This document shows positions 14,521 through 20,650 of a DNA stretch of 20,650 nt, piece after piece (position 1 is the first letter of the stretch; each line of letters starts with the position of its first letter). The stretch lies in NCBI GenBank assembly GCA_964352985.1, contig CAYGUK010000072.1, positions 1 to 20,650 of the forward strand. Reading direction: 5' to 3'. The position numbers and the translations under genes were made by a program. This stretch comes from CAYGUK01 sp964352985 (GTDB taxonomy: Bacteria; Pseudomonadota; Gammaproteobacteria; JAHCLG01). Under the pieces are notes generated by a model, which was not told the DNA's origin, searched no databases, and saw only the letters and a list, made by a program, of their open reading frames with translations.

Positions 14521-15426
14521 TTTTTCAACATCTTTTATTGTTGATAAAAATGCTGAATAACACACATTCAAATTATATAAATGAACAAATCCATGAATTA
14601 AATTATCAAAACACCGATATTCAACTTGGTTGTTTGCTTTTTTTAAAACATCCACATAATGTTCAATTTCATCAATTAATACATCATTTCTAGCAGCGGC
14701 AAGGTAAGTTGGTGGTAAATTTGTAAAATCTTTAAAGTGTAATGGAAAAGGTGGATATGCAGCTTGATGATTTCCAGCTAAAAAATGTTTCATAAAATAA
14801 ATAACAGCATCGTAATCTAAGGCAAACCCTTTATGATAGGTTTGATAAGAAGATCTAGATAAATCAGTATCAATCCAAGGATAAAATAAATATTGTAAGT
14901 TAATTTCAGGGCCATTGTTATCACGAGCAATAAAAGAAATCAAAATCGTTAAATGCGCCCCCGCACTATCACCAGAAACAATGAGTTTTTTATCTTGACA
15001 AAAATTTTCATTTATCCAGAGCAAAGCAGAATAACCATCTTCTATCGGGGTTGGAAAAGAATGTTCAGGCGCTAAGCGATAACCAACGGCAAATACTTCA
15101 ATGCCTAATTCAGTGGCCAATGTTCGACACACATAATCACGCTCTTCAATACTGCCCACAACATAACCGCCACCATAGTAATAAACTAAAATCGCATTTG
15201 CTTTTTGTTGATGTGGTTTATATTGACGTATCGGAATAGTTGCGTCTGGTAAAGTTAATTGATGATCGACCACATCGACATTATTAATTTCCCGCGGTGG
15301 TACGCGAAGTTTAGACATATTCCGCGCAAATTCTCTCGCCTCAGTAGGAGTTAAGGTATAAATCAAAGGTAGATCAGTATTATAGAGTATATCTAAGACT
15401 GATTGAATTTCAGGATGAACAGACAT
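14509..15426 (-). CDS. Alpha/beta hydrolase of the HSL (hormone-sensitive lipase-like) esterase family
   Basis: A 305-residue cytosolic esterase. The nucleophile elbow GDSAG (152-156) gives Ser154, Asp248 in ARNDVLIDE is the acid, and His278 in LIHGF completes the triad. The oxyanion loop reads YYYGGGYVVGS (82-92), so the family's HGGG is YGGG here, with Tyr84 in place of the histidine. YRLAPEHSFPTPIED (116-130) is a further clear family mark. Relatives such as Aes and NlhH cleave short-chain acyl esters. AGAG lies eight bases before ATG 15426; the GTG two codons earlier is too close. It starts 37 bases after the pldA stop on the same strand, so the two lipolytic genes are probably co-transcribed. 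Its end overlaps the converging secreted-protein gene. Confidence 0.9.
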   Translation of the reverse strand: MSVHPEIQSVLDILYNTDLPLIYTLTPTEAREFARNMSKLRVPPREINNVDVVDHQLTLPDATIPIRQYKPHQQKANAILVYYYGGGYVVGSIEERDYVCRTLATELGIEVFAVGYRLAPEHSFPTPIEDGYSALLWINENFCQDKKLIVSGDSAGAHLTILISFIARDNNGPEINLQYLFYPWIDTDLSRSSYQTYHKGFALDYDAVIYFMKHFLAGNHQAAYPPFPLHFKDFTNLPPTYLAAARNDVLIDEIEHYVDVLKKANNQVEYRCFDNLIHGFVHLYNLNVCYSAFLSTIKDVEKLIK

Positions 15427-15463
15427 AATCACTACTCTAAATTAAAACCTAGGAATAAGATAA

Positions 15464-16315
15464 TTATATCCAATCATTTAACGATATACCAACCCCTACA
15501 GAATTTGTATGATGATCATACTCAATCAGGCTTTGTCCGTAACCTGAAAAAAGTTGCGCATAACCTCTAATGTGTCGGATCAATGGGAAGGATAACGAGC
15601 CGATAAAAGTAATATGTTTTAAGCGCTCAACATTTCTTACAATTAATGACGTTTCAATATCATAAGGTAATTTGTAAACAAAAAGAAAACGTTCATGTCC
15701 CAGAAATTTAGCAATATCCGGATTATGTAAATTACTTGACTGTGATTTGAAAATTAATACCCACGGTTTAAAGCTAATTAACCAATTATTTCCTGAATAA
15801 TTTATATTAATATAAAGGCGATTCCAACTACGCTCAAGTTGGCCACCACGTCCATTTGAAACATGAACAGCACCAATACTCGACAACCAATTATTTTTGA
15901 AATGAGTGCGAATAAATATTTCTGGTTCATAATTTGTTTCGCGGAAATATTGTGATTTAGCATAAAATTGCCAATAAGAAACTTGAGTATAGGCAACAAA
16001 CAATGAAATCGGTTTATTTAAAATATTTTGCACTAGCGGTAATTGTAAACTTAATTGTGCCTTAAATTCTGAATGGTCTAATGATTGATTATCCGGCGTA
16101 ACACCCCGGTAAATTGATTGATAGGGGCTACCCGTATAATAATAAGGCAATAAATACGTCGGTTTATAGAAGATAATTCCAAGGGGATTATTAATGATGC
16201 GTTGCTCTTGATGAACTTTTTCTTGGATCGCTGAAGGCGAGTTATCTTCAGCAAAACATGCAATATTAAATAATAATATAAAAAAAATAATAAAATAACG
16301 ACTGCACTGCCCCAT
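15464..16315 (-). CDS. pldA: Outer-membrane phospholipase A (OMPLA, PldA)
   Basis: A 283-residue outer-membrane beta-barrel phospholipase. The N-terminus has a signal peptide (RYFIIFFILLFNIACFA, cleavage near residue 22). The active site HVSNGRGGQLERSWNRLY gives His151, Ser153 and Asn165, the exact spacing of the E. coli triad His142-Ser144-Asn156 in mature numbering. Alternating aromatic strands run to the end, which is typical for barrel insertion. OMPLA hydrolyses phospholipids that reach the outer leaflet, using calcium and dimerisation. I start at ATG 16315 because the 22 codons upstream, from a TTG, do not fit a signal peptide; the AGG upstream is somewhat far (11 bases). It leads a two-gene unit with the esterase. 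It proves a Gram-negative envelope. Confidence 0.93.
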   Translation of the reverse strand: MGQCSRYFIIFFILLFNIACFAEDNSPSAIQEKVHQEQRIINNPLGIIFYKPTYLLPYYYTGSPYQSIYRGVTPDNQSLDHSEFKAQLSLQLPLVQNILNKPISLFVAYTQVSYWQFYAKSQYFRETNYEPEIFIRTHFKNNWLSSIGAVHVSNGRGGQLERSWNRLYININYSGNNWLISFKPWVLIFKSQSSNLHNPDIAKFLGHERFLFVYKLPYDIETSLIVRNVERLKHITFIGSLSFPLIRHIRGYAQLFSGYGQSLIEYDHHTNSVGVGISLNDWI

Positions 16316-16346
16316 AATTCTAACTACCTTATATTTTTGACGGTGC

Positions 16347-16355
16347 AATATACCA
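16347..16355 (-). promoter_or_regulatory. Extended -10 element for pldA
   Basis: On the minus strand TGGTATATT: a TG one base before TATATT (16347-16352), 31 bases ahead of the ATG at 16315. A TTGACT lies further upstream but at a non-standard distance (22 bases). Confidence 0.4.
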
Positions 16356-16458
16356 TAAAGTTTTATCGAAAGAAAAGTCAATAAAACCAGTTAAAATCTG
16401 CCGAGTTACTCTGAATGTTAAATACACACGTGAAGAAATTGTTTAATTAGACAAATTT

Positions 16459-17133
16459 CTAGGCCCTCATTAACTCAGTGAATTGATGTAATCCTTGATA
16501 GATTGCAAGATGAGGATATTTTTCTAACATGTCTCTGTTGGTATGCCCTGTTGTTACCCCAATAAAATGTATTCCCGCACATTCTGCTGCCTTCGCATCA
16601 ATATCACTATCCCCAATAAAAATTACTTCGGTTGGTTTTAGCGCTAAATATTGTAAAGTATTAAAAATACCTTCAGGATCAGGTTTAGGTTTTGCCACAT
16701 CATCGTGACCTTGTAAAAATGCAAAGTCATGTATCACTTTAAGATGGGTTAAACTATCACAAAGCGCATATCTAGATTTAGATGTCACTATCGCTAATTG
16801 AAGTTGTTTATCTTTCGCACATTGAATAAATTCTTTTGCGCCGGGTAAAAATTCGGTACGAAAAGTTAAAATACTAATATCTTTTTCGATATGTGCTAAA
16901 AAACGTTTTTTGTATTGTTGACGTATACTTTCATTTTTATTTTTGGTTAGCAAGGTAAAGGTATTAGTTAGTGAATGCCCTATTGTTTTACACACGTCTT
17001 GAAAACTCGGTTGGCTTAATCCCATTTCTTTGAAAATGGATTTCACATATTCATAAACCCCTTGTGATGAATCAATCAAAGTAAAATCATAATCACAAAT
17101 TATTGCTTTAATATTTTGATTAAATAATTGCAT
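16459..17133 (-). CDS. HAD-superfamily phosphatase (phosphoglycolate phosphatase-like)
   Basis: A 224-residue haloacid-dehalogenase hydrolase with a helical cap. Motif I is DYDFTLIDS (Asp14 nucleophile, Asp16 acid), motif II is the VTSKS stretch around 116-120, motif III is the lysine in AKPKPDPEG (147-155), and motif IV is GDSDID (174-179). All key residues are present. The cap lies between residues 20 and 95 (subfamily I, as in Gph/PpaX). Likely substrates are small phosphates such as phosphoglycolate, pyrophosphate or a nucleotide. The ATG at 17133 overlaps the end of the deaminase gene by 14 bases and has AGAG eight bases ahead; the longer frame begins with a TTG. Its overlap with a purine deaminase gene suggests a 5'-nucleotidase-type job, but this is inference. 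Confidence 0.87.
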   Translation of the reverse strand: MQLFNQNIKAIICDYDFTLIDSSQGVYEYVKSIFKEMGLSQPSFQDVCKTIGHSLTNTFTLLTKNKNESIRQQYKKRFLAHIEKDISILTFRTEFLPGAKEFIQCAKDKQLQLAIVTSKSRYALCDSLTHLKVIHDFAFLQGHDDVAKPKPDPEGIFNTLQYLALKPTEVIFIGDSDIDAKAAECAGIHFIGVTTGHTNRDMLEKYPHLAIYQGLHQFTELMRA

Positions 17134-18130
17134 CAGCCATGCTCTGTTGTAAACGTTGTAATAATATTGCTTTGGTTTGTTCATTCGCAAAACTGTGTTG
17201 AATTGCTTGTTTTGTTATCTTTAATAAATCTGTTTCGGTTAAACCAAATTCTACCGCTGCAATTTCATATTCATGTGTTAGTGAGGTTGCAAAAAAAGTG
17301 GGATCATCAGAATTAATCGACACGGGAATTCCATATTGAAATATTTTTTTGAAAGGATGCTGATGAAAATTAGCATATACACCGGTGAAAATATTACTCG
17401 AGATACAAATTTCGAGAGCGATATTATTCTCACGTAATTCTGCCATTAAAGTTTCATCTTCAATACACTTTACACCATGACCAATTCTTTGTATGGGTAA
17501 AGATTGGATAGCTTGCCATATATTTTCAGGTCCACCCACTTCTCCACAATGCGCACTACATTTTAAACCACGTGAAGCTGCCATTTCGAAACTGTGTTGA
17601 AACGCACTAGGTGCGAGACAATTTTCATCCCCTGCAATGGTAATGCCTTTAATTTTGGGATGAATATAATTTATTATTTGTCGCACGGTTTCTTCTGCTT
17701 CTTCCACGCCAAACTGTTTAACTAATACCATGATGATATTACTTTCAATCGCAAAATCTTGTTTCGCTTGTTCCATGCCAGCTAACACACCTTCAACCAT
17801 TTCTAAATATTCTGTATTATTTCGTTTGGCATGCTGAGGTGATAACATTAACTCAACATAAAGCGTATTTTCTTTTGCTAATCGTTTTAGATATTCATAT
17901 GTAATTTGATGATAGTCTTTTGCTGTTTTAATTAATTTTGCAATCACATCATATTGATATTGAAAATCTTGATAATTTTTGAAAGTAAAATTACCATTTT
18001 CATTAATAATAGATGGTGGTAATTTTATTTTATGTTTGTGCGCTAAAGACTGTGCCAAACTTGCCGTAATCGCTGCTTCTAAATGAACATGTAATTCCAC
18101 TTTTGGTAAGGATTGTACAAAATGACTCAT
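17120..18130 (-). CDS. Adenosine/adenine deaminase family protein
   Basis: A 336-residue zinc deaminase of the adenosine deaminase fold. Zinc ligands are His14 and His16 (ELHVHLE), His194 (SAHCGE, with catalytic Glu197) and Asp275 in NSDDP; His218 in RIGHG is the general base region. The length fits Add. The position of the D-G pair of classical adenosine deaminases (HxHLDG) is Glu-Ala here (HVHLEAA), and CPxSN reads CISSN. Asp at that place contacts the ribose 5'-hydroxyl in adenosine deaminase, and adenine deaminases carry Glu, so the substrate may be adenine or another aminopurine rather than adenosine. The reaction is hydrolytic release of ammonia. The ATG is close to GAG-rich purines. 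It heads a two-gene unit with the HAD phosphatase. Confidence 0.85.
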   Translation of the reverse strand: MSHFVQSLPKVELHVHLEAAITASLAQSLAHKHKIKLPPSIINENGNFTFKNYQDFQYQYDVIAKLIKTAKDYHQITYEYLKRLAKENTLYVELMLSPQHAKRNNTEYLEMVEGVLAGMEQAKQDFAIESNIIMVLVKQFGVEEAEETVRQIINYIHPKIKGITIAGDENCLAPSAFQHSFEMAASRGLKCSAHCGEVGGPENIWQAIQSLPIQRIGHGVKCIEDETLMAELRENNIALEICISSNIFTGVYANFHQHPFKKIFQYGIPVSINSDDPTFFATSLTHEYEIAAVEFGLTETDLLKITKQAIQHSFANEQTKAILLQRLQQSMADAII

Positions 18131-18162
18131 ACTAACTCACTCTCTTCCATTAAAGTGGTAGC

Positions 18163-18190
18163 ACTATACCTTATTTACATTAACTGCAAA
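18163..18190 (-). promoter_or_regulatory. Promoter candidate for the deaminase/HAD operon
   Basis: On the minus strand TTTGCA (18185-18190) and TATAGT (18163-18168) are 16 bases apart, and the -10 lies 32 bases before the ATG at 18130. Confidence 0.45.
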
Positions 18191-18384
18191 AGTCTATGGA
18201 AATTAAATCCAAATTGTTCTTATGAGACTATATAACAAGTCGTTTTTTTCTTTGTATTATTATTCACGTTTATTTTGTTCCCACTCAATCGATTATTCGG
18301 GAAAATATCCCAACTAATTTCTCGTTTATCTGTTAAATCATTAATTTTTTCAATTAAAATAAAAATGCAATTACTATCCGTTAA

Positions 18385-18393
18385 TGATATAAT
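18385..18393 (+). promoter_or_regulatory. Extended -10 promoter for the XRE/LexA-like regulator
   Basis: TGATATAAT: a TG one base before a perfect TATAAT (18388-18393), 29 bases ahead of the ATG at 18423. No clear -35. The 292-base gap shared with the deaminase gene is otherwise very AT-rich and shows no ORF. Confidence 0.55.
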
Positions 18394-18422
18394 ATTTATA
18401 AATTAATGCATAAAGTGACATC

Positions 18423-19079
18423 ATGGAAACGTATACGCTTGAAGATCAGTTAACCGAAAATTTAAATTATATTGTCAAAAAAACAGGTTGCTCTCACGAG
18501 ACTATTTGTATTAATTGCCGTCTCACTCCCGAAAGATTACAAGCTTATTTAGCCGGCGAGTTTGATGGTGATGAATTAGCGCTACAACGTTTAGCAAAAT
18601 TTTTCAATTTACAGGTCGCGCATTTCACTGGCCGCAAACCTATTCCTAAAAGCCATGCTTGGGGTTTCCGACCGAACATTAGTAATTGGTATACTGTGCC
18701 CGTTCTCAATGTGGAAAATTTTAACCAACAACCCGATATTCTTGAGCATTTAACTGAGCTCGCATTCGATGAATTTATTCAAGTTGAAATAAAACCCAAA
18801 ACACGCACATTTGCGATGTATACTGATCCAGCGCACCACGCTGCCATTTGCATGAATCTATCACCGGTCAGAATTGTCATTGAACCTGATGAAACTTATG
18901 AACACAATACCTTAATTGCCGCTATCAAAAAAAATGATCCTTTACCTTATGTTTATTTTTACACCCAATATCCCAATCCTGGATTAGCACTTAAACGCAA
19001 TGCGGCGCATTCTCTCATTATCGATAATTCATTAACTTTGCTCGGTAACGTTATCATTACTCATGCGGGCAGTTATTAA
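18423..19079 (+). CDS. XRE-type regulator with a LexA-like C-terminal domain lacking the protease nucleophile
   Basis: A 218-residue protein. Residues 8-70 form an XRE-like helix-turn-helix (LNYIVKKTGCSHETICINCRL, then LQAYLAGEFDGDELALQRLAKFFN), followed by a linker. From about 92 to 216 the pattern follows the S24/LexA beta-fold: VPVL near 92-95, a central VRIVIEPDE, YVYFYTQYP and the closing LLGNVIITHAG. In active LexA and phage repressors a D/G-S-M supplies the nucleophilic serine ahead of that central strand; here the place is occupied by TDPAHHAAICM, with no serine, so self-cleavage is unlikely. It may sense a ligand or simply dimerise. The ATG lacks a strong ribosome-binding site. It is divergent from the deaminase operon, a common layout for a local regulator, but no target is shown. 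Confidence 0.72.
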   Translation: METYTLEDQLTENLNYIVKKTGCSHETICINCRLTPERLQAYLAGEFDGDELALQRLAKFFNLQVAHFTGRKPIPKSHAWGFRPNISNWYTVPVLNVENFNQQPDILEHLTELAFDEFIQVEIKPKTRTFAMYTDPAHHAAICMNLSPVRIVIEPDETYEHNTLIAAIKKNDPLPYVYFYTQYPNPGLALKRNAAHSLIIDNSLTLLGNVIITHAGSY

Positions 19080-19101
19080 CAGGACTTGTATTTTGAAACT
19101 T

Positions 19102-19128
19102 CTCATAAAGTATGATCAGATTTATGAG
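19102..19128. repeat. Inverted repeat CTCATAAA-n11-TTTATGAG
   Basis: Two perfect 8-base arms (19102-19109 and 19121-19128) lie between the XRE-like gene and the ankyrin-like gene, which converge here. On neither side does a T-run follow, so it is an imperfect terminator at best or a protein-binding site. Downstream, GTGAA-ag-TTCAC and GCAC-g-GTGC are small extra palindromes. Confidence 0.4.
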
Positions 19129-19200
19129 GGGGATGAAGGAATCGTTTTGGACTAGGTGTAACAAGCACCGTGCGCCTGTGAACTTTCACCATAAATGTTA

Positions 19201-20643
19201 TCAGATAGTAGTACGAGCATCTTTTAATTTCAAATCATCCATTTCAGTAGAATGATTGTTTTGTTGAGCAATTTCCAGTTTGCGTTTTGCACATTGAAGA
19301 AAAATTGTTTGGGCCGTTTTTGTTACACAGTGAGTTTCTCCTCCCGGAAGATGAATCTTAAATCGAGACATTCCCTTTGGTAGCTTCATAACGACAGAGC
19401 TCAACATAAAATCCAAAATGACATTTATTTCAGCGTTACTGGATGAGCAAAGAATTCGCTGCAACAAAAGTTCTTCGACAGGTTTCCTAAAAGCATTTCT
19501 TTTTTCACTATATTCCATTTCAAAAATAATAACTTCGAGTTTTTTCAAACTATTTATTAATTCACTTAAATCTAAATCAACTAATAAATCAATAAATTTT
19601 GAAAGCTTTTTAACTAAAGGTGGTCTATTTTCTTTTAATAGAGAAAAATCATATTTCATAATAACTTGAAAAGATGTCAACAGATCTTTATTAGAAATAT
19701 TTTTTTTCTTTTGATCATCATCAGAATCTATATTTATTAACTCTACGAATAAACATGAACATAAACTATCTAAGTAATCTCGTTTATCAAATTGGTTAGA
19801 GACATTCTCAAGCGTCTCCCGTAACCGATTTATTCCAAGTTTACCGTTAAGCATAATTTCTTTTTTTATTGCAGAGGCAATGAACGGCATATCAGCTGGC
19901 ACACCAAACCCACTCGATATATATAAATTTATTAGTTCAATTTCAGGATGACATCTTTTAGCAACAACACCCAAGGCCGTTAACCCATCATACTTTCTAG
20001 TCCATTTATTAGGATTTTCTTTATGGTTTATCATATGATCTTGAAGCTTTAAATCAATATTAAATTTTAAAAGTTCTTTTAAACTTTCTATCCTTATATC
20101 ATCCAACTTTGCATCTGAGTTAACACCGGAAACAAACTCTAGAGAAGTCACATTATCTTTAGAAAGATGGGCAGAACGTTCAGCTAGTATTTTTTTCATC
20201 AGAGGAATTCTAGTGTTCTCTAAGCGATTTTTATGATCTATATTTTTGTAAATTACCATAGCAAAACTTAACAGGCTAGTATCAAACCATTGTGATACAT
20301 TTGGATTCACTTCTAGTAAAATATTCCATAAATCGGGTAAATAAACAGGGAGACGTAAAATAGCTTGTGCTACTGTACAATTACTAATACTACCAGAGGG
20401 ATACGATAAAATTAAGGGATCATTTTTCAAACTAAAAAAAAAGAATCTTTTTACATCATTCAATTCCAACTTATTTGAATATGAGATGTATACTCCAAAA
20501 TCCAACTCAGATAAGTCAAACCATCGCGGTATAGCGTCTAGAAATCGTAAAAATTCTTTTGCTTTTTCTACGCACACGGCTGCCTGCTGGAACTTCACTT
20601 CATCTGAAGTGTGTCTTAGTGAATCTGTGGGGCGGGGGGTCAT
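19201..20643 (-). CDS. Hypothetical protein with ankyrin-like segments (480 aa, may extend past window)
   Basis: Mostly helical. Two stretches look like ankyrin repeats: about 182-200 (IRIESLKELLKFNIDL) and 219-248 (DGLTALGVVAKRCHPEIELI then LYISSGFGV), where the D-G-x-T-A-L opening and the closing helix before a glycine are typical. Other helix pairs may be degenerate repeats. No signal peptide, membrane segment or catalytic motif is visible. Ankyrin proteins bind other proteins, and in Legionella, Coxiella and related bacteria many are secreted effectors, so that is a reasonable guess here, not a demonstration. The ATG at 20643 is only seven bases from the edge and no stop codon precedes it in view, so the true start may lie outside. 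The first codons (MTPRPTD) are unusually GC-rich for this window. Confidence 0.65.
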   Translation of the reverse strand: MTPRPTDSLRHTSDEVKFQQAAVCVEKAKEFLRFLDAIPRWFDLSELDFGVYISYSNKLELNDVKRFFFFSLKNDPLILSYPSGSISNCTVAQAILRLPVYLPDLWNILLEVNPNVSQWFDTSLLSFAMVIYKNIDHKNRLENTRIPLMKKILAERSAHLSKDNVTSLEFVSGVNSDAKLDDIRIESLKELLKFNIDLKLQDHMINHKENPNKWTRKYDGLTALGVVAKRCHPEIELINLYISSGFGVPADMPFIASAIKKEIMLNGKLGINRLRETLENVSNQFDKRDYLDSLCSCLFVELINIDSDDDQKKKNISNKDLLTSFQVIMKYDFSLLKENRPPLVKKLSKFIDLLVDLDLSELINSLKKLEVIIFEMEYSEKRNAFRKPVEELLLQRILCSSSNAEINVILDFMLSSVVMKLPKGMSRFKIHLPGGETHCVTKTAQTIFLQCAKRKLEIAQQNNHSTEMDDLKLKDARTTI

Positions 20644-20650
20644 ACTGTTG

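Noticed and set aside
19133..19255. A 40-codon plus-strand open frame beginning MKESFWTRCNKH after a GAGGGGG stretch
   Set aside because: The purine run abuts the ATG with almost no spacer, half of the frame lies antisense inside the ankyrin-like gene, and composition is cysteine/histidine-rich without any family pattern.

Overview
The window is AT-rich chromosomal DNA from a Gram-negative bacterium. An outer-membrane phospholipase A, a YdfG-type dehydrogenase, LuxR-type and XRE/LexA-like regulators and several lone membrane or coiled-coil proteins of unknown function suggest a gammaproteobacterium, perhaps a host-associated Legionellales-like one. The Gram-negative call is firm; the lineage is an inference from gene style, not from a marker gene. 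I see no rRNA, tRNA, CRISPR array, transposase or prophage.

Layout. Positions 1-242 hold the 3' end of an amidohydrolase (+). Positions 415-5809 hold a YdfG-like dehydrogenase followed by four unknown proteins, all on the minus strand: a 480-aa helical protein, a 202-aa and a 316-aa membrane/coiled-coil pair that look like a broken or coupled unit, and a 328-aa membrane protein. Positions 5949-8684 are a lutABC lactate-oxidation operon (minus), with an RRM RNA-binding protein just upstream (8765-9031). A patatin phospholipase (+, 9352-10512) converges on a stand-alone ATP-grasp ligase (minus), followed by a LuxR-type regulator with a structured 3' region, a VOC-domain protein and a small acidic protein. 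Positions 14095-16315 hold a small secreted cysteine-rich protein (+), an HSL-type esterase and pldA (both minus). An HAD phosphatase overlaps an adenosine-deaminase-family gene (minus, 16459-18130), which is divergent from an XRE/LexA-like regulator (+). The window ends in a 480-aa protein with ankyrin-like segments (minus), which may continue past the edge.

Themes. Three unrelated lipolytic enzymes lie within 7 kb: patatin, OMPLA and an HSL-family esterase; the last two are probably co-transcribed. LutABC would oxidise lactate to pyruvate. The deaminase/HAD pair suggests purine salvage. Several unknown proteins resemble secreted effectors of intracellular bacteria in general build only. Many genes start at an internal ATG or a GTG rather than at the longest possible start, and I moved starts where a Shine-Dalgarno sequence decides.

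The items most worth a second look are the in-frame stop/ATGA junction at 3441-3525, three consecutive hairpins after the luxR-type gene (11755-11861), the ATP-grasp enzyme resembling one domain of cyanophycin synthetase, and the unusual active-site residues of the deaminase and the esterase.
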